Position numbers and translations under genes: made by a program. From Sulfurovum sp. (lineage in GTDB: Bacteria > Campylobacterota > Campylobacteria > Campylobacterales > Sulfurovaceae): DNA of 38,986 nt. Below are positions 29,201 through 37,378 of the stretch, piece after piece. The stretch lies in contig DYMA01000004.1 in the NCBI GenBank assembly GCA_020721815.1, positions 1 through 38,986 of the forward strand, given 5' to 3'. How positions within the stretch are numbered: position 1 is the stretch's first letter; each line of letters opens with the position of its first letter. The notes under the pieces were generated by a model. That model did no database searches, was not told the DNA's origin, and was given only the letters and a program-made list of their open reading frames with translations.

Positions 29201-29316
29201 ATATCATTGTAGATATAAAAATAGAGCGGTAGAGTCAAAAAGAGCAATAAAAACAACAAACCACCCCCAATAATCCATAAGGCTTTTGTAGAGTTGTTTG
29301 ATTTTTTCTCTTTCAT
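26209..29316 (-). CDS. Membrane-anchored protein with two DUF3131-like domains and SPOR-like C-terminal region
   Basis: 1035 aa; N-terminal TM; domain 1 ARVAWKYIQNNYNEQTGLINAADNYPSASVWDWANG...GIGWSIADLTR...EDHIDQAPYFLYN; domain 2 AKIAWVFFENNYNPDTGIVNAYHNYPI...GAGWRIYPVA...HEHLDQAPFFVAND; SPOR-like DYVVRVGSFATLQEAQHYLQTL. Confidence 0.8.
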   Translation of the reverse strand: MKEKKSNNSTKALWIIGGGLLFLLLFLTLPLYFYIYNDILPSKSTEHNRTALASKSNCCINPMQLCCDNNKSDENETILEDPNDPCKLLTKPTKEELKMARVAWKYIQNNYNEQTGLINAADNYPSASVWDWANGLYGIYSAKKFGFITQERFEKMINRFLETMQEMELFNNELPNKTYNTLSAKMTDYNNVEQPQGIGWSIADLTRLMAALNMLQQCEDTLNPTIEKLLLRYRYCRSLSVVGNMYGAQYLDGQTNLNHETLTGYEEYLARSYEIWGFDLSEARSYKFMKEVTIFGVDVPTETRDFYSAFVGSESYWYTGFDYGVDDNESGKYIQSIYDVQEARFNETAQFTAVAEDHIDQAPYFLYNTIYENLETWKIVDHHAQDYEEFKSISTKAAIGMKVLFDTNYTAKLFDLMDENYDKERGYYAGIYETMPGANRAVTLNTNSIILTSLLFKNMGPLQKLKSINKRGTYDYYRNNVNSFRCLPSEQSKIILEPYSIDTDYNRSVLEDKEDAKIAWVFFENNYNPDTGIVNAYHNYPIIEVDAIGKTILGTLAARSLDIITQEKFDERIDKLMETLKTLPLYNNELPNTYYNATTAKMTKEFGEEDAQGAGWRIYPVAHMMSGLYHLQNQYPKYSDDICTIVSRFNFARAITHGTFNAQIDTYEGNSTEKLYQIGDPSIEHYIHSALKLFNIHTYSHFIDERHLHYPRIDDYEVPAGAVHKVSNAETFLWSLMEHPYYLKYKHYASNLFLAQKHRYDTTHKITTSSHEHLDQAPFFVANDVYNNGRHWSDFNRYNEPLQDFSTYSTKAAFIYDALYGHIDEYARLLKQSVKDFYNPKEGWFGGYYHDFKRPNKSLNIMTNAAVLESIYYKQIGNFYYHKSPIARDKIALQKPLLQSKRYTISSPTMKLFDYALKLLKRFEADDLVRIEPQGEDYVVRVGSFATLQEAQHYLQTLDTNLSALEFDKRFLNDGDDRNFTIVQTSIDSSQFLWGNRYYRYDYRLPYENRLIDDGNLTFELPCQKGKKKIPQHSR
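26229..26238. repeat. 10-nt homopolymer (T10 on +, A10 on coding strand) at an ORF junction
   Basis: gggaaTTTTTTTTTTaccc; one extra A (or two fewer) fuses the 1035-aa ORF to the barrel ORF. Confidence 0.9.
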
Positions 29317-29320
29317 TGAT

Positions 29321-30631
29321 TTACCTTAATGCCAAAAGATGCCCCTCTTGAATAAAAAAGAGTGATTCTAAGATAACAGCATTGGTATTGCAACTAATAG
29401 CACTGTTTATTTTTTGACTATTTTCATAGATACCGCTATACCAACCTCTTTGACTACCCAAAGTTGCAACGGCATTGATAAGATTTTGTGTATAATCGGT
29501 GCGATAGAGTGCATACATTGCAAAGGCGGTTTTGGTGCTAAGTTGTCGTTTGTCTTGATAGATTTTGCCCGTCTCATCAATGGCTACCCATGCTTGATTG
29601 TTTACAAAGATAGAGTTGTAGATAAAGTAGGGTTTGGTATCAATATGGTCTTCGCTTACAGCGGTAAGGACTCCTGTTTGCTCAAAGCGTTTGGCTTGTA
29701 CTTTGTAGAGGCGGTAGCTAAACTCTTTGGAGTAGTAGTCCCACCCAAACTCTAATCCATCAAGCATATAAGGCTCCATCAATACATAGTTGTTGGCTCT
29801 AAAGGTGTTGCTATCACGAATATCGTAAGGCACATCCACGCCGTAAATCTCCTCAAAATCCAAAAATCTATCGTATCGCATGGAGTTGAGTGCATCGATA
29901 CCAAAAAGAGCATAGACTTTTGCAGCGTACTGCTCATACCCCAATCGTCCCTCTTGGAGCAATCTATTGCGATTGTTTTGTTTGATAGCTCCGTAGAGTT
30001 CGCCATTTTTTTGCAAAGCATTAAAATCCCATTTGGATAGTAGTTTACCGATGCGATTGTTGTAGTCTGGATAGTGACGACTTAGATAGGCAAGGGGCAC
30101 AAAGATACGCCCAATATCAATCACCGACCAACCAATCCCACCCTCTACGGCTTTGTTGGTGTAGTCACTCATTTGGAGGGTTTGGGTATGATAGACTTTA
30201 TTGGGTAATTTGCCTTGATAGAGTTCGATTAAACTAAGCGTTGTTAAGAGTTTATCGACTCTTTGATGAAAAGTAGCCTCATCGACAATCCCCAAACGAT
30301 AGGCACCAATCAATGCAGTAAGGTAGTTACCGCTATCCCACAGTGTGGTTGATGGGAAGTTATCGACAGAATTAACCAAACCCGTGGAGGGATTGTAGTT
30401 GTTTTCAAAATATCGCCACGCAATTTTAGCCCACTCTTGCTCTTGGGGAGTCAATGCTCTTTGGATTGGCGTTTTGGGTAGCTCTTTAGATGTTTTTATC
30501 TCAATCATTGAGTATCCTTGTTTGCGTAAATCAATGTTGTTTAAAAAGTAAATCAATACAAAACCCACAATCAATGCTATTAAAAATACAATATGGTGTC
30601 TTGCTTTTAAAAAATTATCTTTATTTATCAT
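29321..30631 (-). CDS. DUF3131-like membrane-anchored protein
   Basis: 436 aa; N-terminal TM; AKIAWRYFENNYNPSTGLVNSVDNFPSTTLWDSGNYL...EGGIGWSVIDIGR...SEDHIDTKPYFIYNSI...SCNTNAVILESL. Confidence 0.8.
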   Translation of the reverse strand: MINKDNFLKARHHIVFLIALIVGFVLIYFLNNIDLRKQGYSMIEIKTSKELPKTPIQRALTPQEQEWAKIAWRYFENNYNPSTGLVNSVDNFPSTTLWDSGNYLTALIGAYRLGIVDEATFHQRVDKLLTTLSLIELYQGKLPNKVYHTQTLQMSDYTNKAVEGGIGWSVIDIGRIFVPLAYLSRHYPDYNNRIGKLLSKWDFNALQKNGELYGAIKQNNRNRLLQEGRLGYEQYAAKVYALFGIDALNSMRYDRFLDFEEIYGVDVPYDIRDSNTFRANNYVLMEPYMLDGLEFGWDYYSKEFSYRLYKVQAKRFEQTGVLTAVSEDHIDTKPYFIYNSIFVNNQAWVAIDETGKIYQDKRQLSTKTAFAMYALYRTDYTQNLINAVATLGSQRGWYSGIYENSQKINSAISCNTNAVILESLFFIQEGHLLALR

Positions 30632-30634
30632 AAG

Positions 30635-32383
30635 TTATCCTTCAAATCTATAACGAGCTGCTTTTACAATCGCAAAAAGAGCTAAGATATTATATATTGC
30701 CCACATTAAATTGACACTGTATCCCGTAAGATACTCACGATAATCCAATAAAAGCATAAGTGTTGCATAGATAATTGCCACAAGATACAACCCAATCAAA
30801 CCCACCTGAAATTTAACCAACGGCAAAAAGTTACCGCTTTTGGCTACTTTGGAAGTGACGACAAATTGTATCGGTTTGCCTCTTATAACATCCCAAAAGG
30901 CACTAAGGACAATAGGAAAAATGGCAATAAAAAATTGTGCCCCTCGATTGGTCGAAACGCCCCATGTTGCTACCAATAGAGCCAATTGATTGAAAAACAA
31001 AAAGGGAACAAGATGAATAAAAAACTCCATTGAGTAGCTCTCAACAGGAGCAATATTGGTGAGCATATAGACAATAGGCGAAAAGAGCAACACAAGAAGC
31101 CAAATCGCTCCCGTATAGGACCAAAAGGTACTAAAGTACATCAATTTTTGTCCCAAACTCAACCCCGAACTCAAAAATCTCTTAAACTCTCTTTTGGTCA
31201 AATCAATCGTTCCTCCTGCGTAACGGAAGCGTTGAGCCGACCATGTGAGCATATCCAAAGGCGAGAGCATTTTGGATTCAACCTTAGGGTGGAGAATGGA
31301 GCGGTATTTTTTGCCTTTGTAGGCATGGATGAGGAGTGAGGTGTAGATATCTTCGGAGGTGTGATAGGCAAGGTACTCGACATCAAGCTCACAAATGGCT
31401 TTGGTTTTCTCTTTGGATTGGGTTATGCGTTCTGCCCATCTATGGAGTGCCACTTCACGCAAGGCATCGGTTCGGTGAATGGAGGTAGCACCGCAACAAA
31501 ATGAGGCGTTGTAGTGGTTGCGTCTTCTTTGAATCACATCAAAAAACATTTGAGGATCATTGGCAAAAATATCCTTGCCCGTCTCAATTTTACCCGTCAA
31601 TTTTTGCACCCAATGAGCCAATATTTCGCCTACTTTGCCCCCTTTTTGACTCCATGAGTTTGTCAGTGACTCTCCTTGTGTGGTGTCGCAAAACCACTGC
31701 GGAGTCTGTACCCATGCGACATTGGGGTCTTTGAAATAGCCCATGGTGTTGAGGAGTATATCGGGAAAAAGGCGTGTATCGGAATCAATAATGACAATAA
31801 AATCACCCCCCGTTACATCCATGGCGTGAGCAATTGCCCCTGCTTTGCGTCCTTTGTTGCCTTTGCGGGTAATTTGCACTATCTCTTGCGTTTGTGCCAT
31901 TTGCGTCATCAAAGGATTGTTGCTATCATCAAGCAGATAGATACCCACTTGCCAACTATCAAGTTTTCTAAGCCTTTTGGCTGCTTTGATACTCTCTTGT
32001 ACCAATAGGGGTTCTTCGTTGAAGACGGGGATATAGATATCAATCTTTATGGCTCTATTGGAGTAATGCTCTTTGGCGATTACTACCTCTTCCATGGTAA
32101 GTGGTGGCGTTTGAGGCGGGGTATCGTCAATCTTCCAAAAGTTTATCACGACCAAAAGAGTCCCTACAAACATCATTGTTTCGGCAAACGCCAAAGGAAT
32201 AGCAAACCACAAAGCATCCATATTGAGCGACTCGCTCCATCGATACTCCAAATACCAAAAGCCTAGCATAATGGTAATAATACCCAAAAATTGAAACGCA
32301 CTCTCTTGCCACGGGGAGTAGGGTTGGGGAGCGGGAGGGGTGCGTCCATCAAATGAGCTATCCAAAAAATAGAGTGGATTCAT
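30635..32383 (-). CDS. Cellulose-synthase-like family 2 glycosyltransferase (no PilZ domain seen)
   Basis: 582 aa; IYIPVFNEEPLLVQES, YLLDDSNNP, FIVIIDSDTRLFPD, FCCGATSIHRTDAL, AYHTSEDIYTSLLIH, SAQRFRYAGGTIDL; multiple TM helices. Confidence 0.88.
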   Translation of the reverse strand: MNPLYFLDSSFDGRTPPAPQPYSPWQESAFQFLGIITIMLGFWYLEYRWSESLNMDALWFAIPLAFAETMMFVGTLLVVINFWKIDDTPPQTPPLTMEEVVIAKEHYSNRAIKIDIYIPVFNEEPLLVQESIKAAKRLRKLDSWQVGIYLLDDSNNPLMTQMAQTQEIVQITRKGNKGRKAGAIAHAMDVTGGDFIVIIDSDTRLFPDILLNTMGYFKDPNVAWVQTPQWFCDTTQGESLTNSWSQKGGKVGEILAHWVQKLTGKIETGKDIFANDPQMFFDVIQRRRNHYNASFCCGATSIHRTDALREVALHRWAERITQSKEKTKAICELDVEYLAYHTSEDIYTSLLIHAYKGKKYRSILHPKVESKMLSPLDMLTWSAQRFRYAGGTIDLTKREFKRFLSSGLSLGQKLMYFSTFWSYTGAIWLLVLLFSPIVYMLTNIAPVESYSMEFFIHLVPFLFFNQLALLVATWGVSTNRGAQFFIAIFPIVLSAFWDVIRGKPIQFVVTSKVAKSGNFLPLVKFQVGLIGLYLVAIIYATLMLLLDYREYLTGYSVNLMWAIYNILALFAIVKAARYRFEG

Positions 32384-32392
32384 CTATTCCCC

Positions 32393-33562
32393 TTACATCT
32401 TTTCATGAAACGACTCAATGGTCTCTTTGATCTCTCGTTTGAAGGGGCTAAGCTCTCGTCTGCCTTGTCTGGCATCGTGAATCAAAAAATCAAGCCCCAC
32501 CCCTTTGAGGTCAAGGTAGCCTCCATCGGGGTCAATAATAAACTGTTGTGTGATAATGCGGTGTTTGAAATGAAGATTTTTGTTGATTTTGGTATAGGGC
32601 AAAACCACACTCTCTTGAAGATGCACCCCCTCTTCGATAAGCACTCCTGAACCTATCATGGTAGGACCTACTATCTTTGCCCCTTTGCCAATGCGTACGC
32701 TATTGCCAATATAAACAGGAGGGGTAATATCAATCGCATCAAAATCAATAGCGCAATTGATACCGCACCAAACATTGGGGGCTATCTCTTTGCCGTAGGG
32801 TTTGACTTGATTGATTTGACCTTGCAAAAGCTTGATGTTGGCTTGATAAAAATCTTTGGTCGTTCCTACATCAAGCCAATAAAATGTGGGTGCATGGGCA
32901 TAAAAAGCAATCCCTTGTTCTACCAGTAGCGGCAACAGCTCACCGCCAATATCGTACTTTTGATTATCGGGAATATAATCCAAAATCGAAGGCTCAAAGA
33001 TATAGATACCCGTATTGATAATATTGCTTTTTGCCTCTTCCACGCTGGGCTTTTCTTGAAAGCTTTTGATTTGACCCGTTTCATCGCACACAACGACACC
33101 GTAGCGGTAAACCTCACTGGGGGGTATCTCTTTGCATACAACCGTAGCAATAGCTCCGTGGGCTTTGTGAAAAGCCATAGCTTGTGTTAAATCCAAATCG
33201 ATAATAGCATCCCCACACACCACCAAAAAGCTCTCATCAAAAAAAGAGGCAAAAGCTTGTACTTTTTTCAATCCACCCGCAGACCCCAAGGTGTGAGGGA
33301 CAAGCTCTCCGTTTTCTACATTTCCCTCAAGCGAATAGGCGATATGAATACCGTGTGCGTGTCCGTTTTGGTAGTGAGCTTCAAGCATATCGGCTTTGTA
33401 GCTTACGGTAACAATCACTTCATTGAAGTTGTGATTTCTAAGCAAATCAAAAAGATAGCTTATAATAGGGCGTTCAACTATGGGAATAAGAGGTTTGGGA
33501 ACGCAATAGGTCAAAGGACGCGCACGACTCCCCTCGCCTCCGCTTAATACAACTGCTTTCAT
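32393..33562 (-). CDS. Sugar-1-phosphate nucleotidyltransferase (mannose-1-P guanylyltransferase-like) with left-handed beta-helix region
   Basis: MKAVVLSGGEGSRARPLTYCVPKPLIPIVERPII...VVCGDAIIDLDL...NTGIYIFEPSILDYIP...WLDVGTTKDFYQAN; hexapeptide-like IGNSVRIGKGAKIVGPTMIGSGVLIEEG. Confidence 0.9.
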   Translation of the reverse strand: MKAVVLSGGEGSRARPLTYCVPKPLIPIVERPIISYLFDLLRNHNFNEVIVTVSYKADMLEAHYQNGHAHGIHIAYSLEGNVENGELVPHTLGSAGGLKKVQAFASFFDESFLVVCGDAIIDLDLTQAMAFHKAHGAIATVVCKEIPPSEVYRYGVVVCDETGQIKSFQEKPSVEEAKSNIINTGIYIFEPSILDYIPDNQKYDIGGELLPLLVEQGIAFYAHAPTFYWLDVGTTKDFYQANIKLLQGQINQVKPYGKEIAPNVWCGINCAIDFDAIDITPPVYIGNSVRIGKGAKIVGPTMIGSGVLIEEGVHLQESVVLPYTKINKNLHFKHRIITQQFIIDPDGGYLDLKGVGLDFLIHDARQGRRELSPFKREIKETIESFHEKM

Positions 33563-33894
33563 TGTCTATCACCCGCAAGAGATTCCATGCTTAAATCATC
33601 AATCAATTGTTCAAGCCCTACCAATCGAATAAGCTCTTTGGGTTGTTCGCCTAGAGGTGCTAATCTAAGAGTACCACCTGCTTGATGAATATGTTTTAAA
33701 GCAAAAACAATAAAGCTAAGCCCCATACTATCCATAAATTCTAATGCACTTAAATCAAGTACAATGTTTGTGTTGTGATTATGGGTTGCCTCCCTAATTA
33801 TCTCTTTGAGTTGTTCAAGACGATCAAAATCAAAACGCTTTGTGTCAATTTTGATATGCAATTGATTATCTTTGTCGGTTATAATGATTTTCAT
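33559..33894 (-). CDS. STAS-domain anti-sigma factor antagonist-like protein
   Basis: 111 aa; NIVLDLSALEFMDSMGLSFIVFALKHIHQAGGTLRLAPL; 4-bp overlap with the nucleotidyltransferase start. Confidence 0.85.
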   Translation of the reverse strand: MKIIITDKDNQLHIKIDTKRFDFDRLEQLKEIIREATHNHNTNIVLDLSALEFMDSMGLSFIVFALKHIHQAGGTLRLAPLGEQPKELIRLVGLEQLIDDLSMESLAGDRQ

Positions 33895-33989
33895 GGTAAA
33901 TCCTAGATAAGTGGTAAAAGATTGGGTGAAATATGAGAAGTAGATTTTATGCAGATAGGGTATTGTATCAAATCTGCATAAAATATTGC

Positions 33990-35408
33990 TTAGTCTAATG
34001 AGAAAACCGTATCAACAATATCTTGCTTAAAAACAATATCACCCAATCGATAGAGACTCTTTTCATCAATAGCGGAAGTTTTGATGATGCCCAAATGGTA
34101 CTCATTGAAGATAAAATATTGGTATCCGTTAATATCATTTTGAGGATTATCAAAGAGATTCATCACCGCAAACCCAAAAAGACCGTTTTGGACAAGCTCC
34201 TCTTTGGAGTCCATAAGCTCCCAATAGACACTGTTTGCCTCATCTTCCCAACCATCCACATCAAGCTCACTGTACTCTACGACTGCGTTTTGATTGCTAT
34301 CACTCCATGTTGCTGTTGCAATAGCGATATAGGGCATAAAGACAGGTTTGTTGTATTTTTGATGCAAAAAGCTGCTCATATTGCTAATGCGTTTGGCTAG
34401 ATACTCAATCCCTAGCTCCTCATTGGTGTAGGCTTTGGGATTGGGGGCTTTGTAGTATCCTGGATTGTCGTGGTCTCGACTAAATTGACCTATCATTTGA
34501 TTAAAAGAGATAAAATCAAGCTTATCTTTCAAGGCATTATAGATAATCTCAGGCTTTGCCCATTCGCTTTGGTCACCCAATGCGCAATGGTCGTAACCGC
34601 ACTTTGGATAGAGTTCATCGACTCCTCTATTACCCGTATCCATCATGCTTAGCGAAAAGAGTACATCTTGGGTATTGTTTTTGATTGTATCAATGGCGTT
34701 GGAGATAATGGATGCAAATTTCTCTTGATTGGCTTGTGAGCTTATGACAATATCTTTGTTAAATTCAGGCTCCATAATCACAATTTTTGTTCCCTTAAAC
34801 TGTTGCAAAAATTTAGCCAAACGCATATTATGCTCATAGTACTCTTGGATATGTGCTTCACTGGGCAATCCTCCATCAAGCTCATCGGCAAAATACCAGT
34901 AGCTAAAGACAGGGATATAGCCTCTATCCATTACGCTTTGAAGCTTTTTGACATCGTACCAACTCTCTTGCCAATATTTTGTTGCCCAACAGACTATATA
35001 TTTAGAGTTTTTTAGTTTTTGTTGGAGGTAATCAAATTGAGTACCATCGAAATTTTTAATATCTTGATAGTAGCTGTTTTGGCTAATGGGTGTTTCACCC
35101 ACCAAATCCCACGCACTTAGCCAAACTACCTCTTGGGTATTGCCCTCAAAACCAAACGAACTGTTATCACCAAAGCCAACATGAAAAGAGTTGTAGAGTT
35201 TATCAGCAGTAATGACGCTGTTGGTGTCCACTGGAGTCGTTGTGTTGTTTGGATCTGCTGGATCAACGCTGTTGCTAGGTGGAGTCGTTGTATCGTTTGG
35301 GGATGGGGGATTTTGCGTATCACCGACAATTGCATCACTCGAACCGCCACCGCCACCGCACCCATTGAGAGCGAGAATCAAAAAGAGTAATAAAAACAAC
35401 TTTCTCAT
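33990..35408 (-). CDS. Lipoprotein with glycoside-hydrolase-like (TIM-barrel-like) domain
   Basis: 472 aa; lipobox LNGCGGGGGSS, Pro/Thr-rich linker, then VVWLSAWD..., YIPVFSYWYFADELDG, IVIMEPEFNKDI, FISFNQMIGQF, KPVFMPYIAIATATW; TIM-barrel-like pattern with acidic residues at strand ends (inferred). Confidence 0.6.
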   Translation of the reverse strand: MRKLFLLLFLILALNGCGGGGGSSDAIVGDTQNPPSPNDTTTPPSNSVDPADPNNTTTPVDTNSVITADKLYNSFHVGFGDNSSFGFEGNTQEVVWLSAWDLVGETPISQNSYYQDIKNFDGTQFDYLQQKLKNSKYIVCWATKYWQESWYDVKKLQSVMDRGYIPVFSYWYFADELDGGLPSEAHIQEYYEHNMRLAKFLQQFKGTKIVIMEPEFNKDIVISSQANQEKFASIISNAIDTIKNNTQDVLFSLSMMDTGNRGVDELYPKCGYDHCALGDQSEWAKPEIIYNALKDKLDFISFNQMIGQFSRDHDNPGYYKAPNPKAYTNEELGIEYLAKRISNMSSFLHQKYNKPVFMPYIAIATATWSDSNQNAVVEYSELDVDGWEDEANSVYWELMDSKEELVQNGLFGFAVMNLFDNPQNDINGYQYFIFNEYHLGIIKTSAIDEKSLYRLGDIVFKQDIVDTVFSLD

Positions 35409-35570
35409 ATATATTCCTTGGTTAAATCTTATTGTATGTTATTTTAACTAAATTTTCTTAAGCCCTTGCTTTAAAGCCTTAGGATTACGCTTGATGTGAA
35501 CGCTTTTTGTTGCGAAAATGTTGTGAAAAAACGGTACAATACTTTTACAATTATTTCATAAGGAGAAGCA

Positions 35571-36143
35571 ATGGGTATTAGTTTAAGCAAAGGCGGACGT
35601 ATCGATTTAGCCAAAGAGGCCCCGGGTTTAACACAAGTAGGATTTGGTTTGGGATGGGACGAAAACGGAAGCAATACAGGCGGTGAGTTTGATTTGGATG
35701 CTTCGGTTTTTATGCTTGATGCAAGCGGCAAGATTCCACAAGATCGCTATTTTGTCTTTTACAACAATCTAACCTCCAGCGATGGTGCTATCGAACACAC
35801 AGGAGACAATCGTACGGGCGATGGAGAGGGAGATGATGAGACTATTCATGTGGATCTTAGCAAAATCAACCCCGCTATTACGGAGCTTGTTTTTGTCGTC
35901 ACCATTCACGAGGCACACGCACGCAAACAAAACTTTGGACAAGTACGCAACGCCTTTATCCGTCTCTATGACCGCAACACGCACCACGAAATAGCCAAAT
36001 ATGACCTTGAAGAGGATTTTTCAACCGAAACGGCGTTGGAGTTTGGACGACTCTACAAAAAAGAGGGCTCATGGCGATTCAAAGCCGTAGGGACGGGGTA
36101 CAACGCAGGGCTACAAGGTTTTGTTGATCAGTTTATAGCATGA
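35571..36143 (+). CDS. terD: TerD-family tellurium/stress protein
   Basis: GISLSKGGRIDLAKEAPGLTQVGFGLGWDEN...GEFDLDASVFMLDASGK...FYNNLTSSDGAIEHTGDNRTGDGEGDDETIHVDLSKI. Confidence 0.93.
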   Translation: MGISLSKGGRIDLAKEAPGLTQVGFGLGWDENGSNTGGEFDLDASVFMLDASGKIPQDRYFVFYNNLTSSDGAIEHTGDNRTGDGEGDDETIHVDLSKINPAITELVFVVTIHEAHARKQNFGQVRNAFIRLYDRNTHHEIAKYDLEEDFSTETALEFGRLYKKEGSWRFKAVGTGYNAGLQGFVDQFIA

Positions 36144-36196
36144 TTAATCAAAACACTATATACTTCGCCAAATACATTTATTAGGATACACACTTC

Positions 36197-37186
36197 ATGA
36201 AACATTTTTATTCATCCATTGTTATTACCCTTATTGGTCTGGTGATTGCCCTCTATTTGGGTGGTTTTTATGCACTCTACATTACCATACTTTTGGCAAT
36301 ACTGGAGGTGTCGCTCTCGTTTGATAACGCCGTAGTCAATGCTAAGGTGTTGGCAACCATGGAGCCTAAGTGGCAAAAGCGATTTATTACCATCGGTATT
36401 CCTATTGCCGTCTTTGGTATGCGTTTTATCTTCCCGATTTTAATCGTTTCGGTAGCTAGTTCGATGGGTTTTGTCGAGGCGTTCAACCTAGCCCTCAATG
36501 AACCCGAAAAATACCACCACACCCTTGAAAGTACCAAAAATCTTATCTATGCTTTTGGTGGATCGTTTCTTTTGATGGTCTTTTTGGATTTCTTTTTTGA
36601 AACCGATAGAGAGCATAAGTGGATTAAGATTATCGAAGAGAATCGTGTTGTCAATAAGATTTCAGAGGTTAATAATGTAGAGATTATGGTTGCTATCTCT
36701 TTGGGACTTATTTTGGTCGATCAAACCAAAGATGTAGGGGTAGCGTTGGCGTTTTTTGGTGGAGTATTGTTGCACTCTATTATTGGTTCTTTGGATGAAT
36801 TGCTCTCTACTGATGGGGTACGAAGCGGTATTATGGGCTTTTTATACCTAGAGGTATTGGATGCTTCCTTTAGTTTTGATGGTGTGATTGGTGCGTTTGC
36901 GTTGAGTAGCAATATCTTTATTATTATGATTGGTTTGGGTATCGGAGCTATGTTTGTAAGAAGTTTGACGCTCTATTTTGTAGAGAAAAAGACACTCAGT
37001 GAGTTTAGATACCTCGAACACGGTGCGCATTATGCGATTTTGGCACTTGCTTTGGTGATGTTTATCAAGATGTTCTTTGAGATTAGCGAAGTCATTGTAG
37101 GTACGATTGGGATTACCTTCATTGGTATCGCCGTCTATCAATCGATTCGTGAAAACAAAAAAGAGCAAGAAGTGGCAAATCAATAG
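36197..37186 (+). CDS. DUF475/TerC-like integral membrane protein
   Basis: 329 aa polytopic; LEVSLSFDNAVVNAKVL, LEVLDASFSFDGVIGAFALSSN, LEHGAHYAILALA typical of DUF475/TerC. Confidence 0.88.
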   Translation: MKHFYSSIVITLIGLVIALYLGGFYALYITILLAILEVSLSFDNAVVNAKVLATMEPKWQKRFITIGIPIAVFGMRFIFPILIVSVASSMGFVEAFNLALNEPEKYHHTLESTKNLIYAFGGSFLLMVFLDFFFETDREHKWIKIIEENRVVNKISEVNNVEIMVAISLGLILVDQTKDVGVALAFFGGVLLHSIIGSLDELLSTDGVRSGIMGFLYLEVLDASFSFDGVIGAFALSSNIFIIMIGLGIGAMFVRSLTLYFVEKKTLSEFRYLEHGAHYAILALALVMFIKMFFEISEVIVGTIGITFIGIAVYQSIRENKKEQEVANQ

Positions 37187-37242
37187 CGGGTCAAGTCCGC
37201 AATGACGGGAATTTGCTCACCAACAACAACCTTAAATCCGTA

Positions 37243-37375
37243 GCCTCGGCTAAAGCCTGAGTTTGAGAGACTCAATAACCTCCAAATGTTCGGCTAAAGC
37301 CGAACCTACGTCCGAACCTACAGCTCAAAAGGTAGAAACAAGCTTTCGCTATTGCTAATAAGTGCGTAACATCAG
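37243..37375. repeat. Palindromic intergenic repeat sharing one end with the 8291-8492 element
   Basis: cctcggctaaagcctgag, gttcggctaaagccgaac (37288-37305), and terminal taagtgcgtaacatcag (37359-37375) matching the right end of the first element. Confidence 0.6.
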
Positions 37376-37378
37376 GTG

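Noticed and set aside
35571-37186. terD plus TerC/DUF475-like gene as a novel defence island
   Set aside because: Only two ordinary tellurite/stress-family genes are present, with no wider ter cluster here; not enough to claim a new system.
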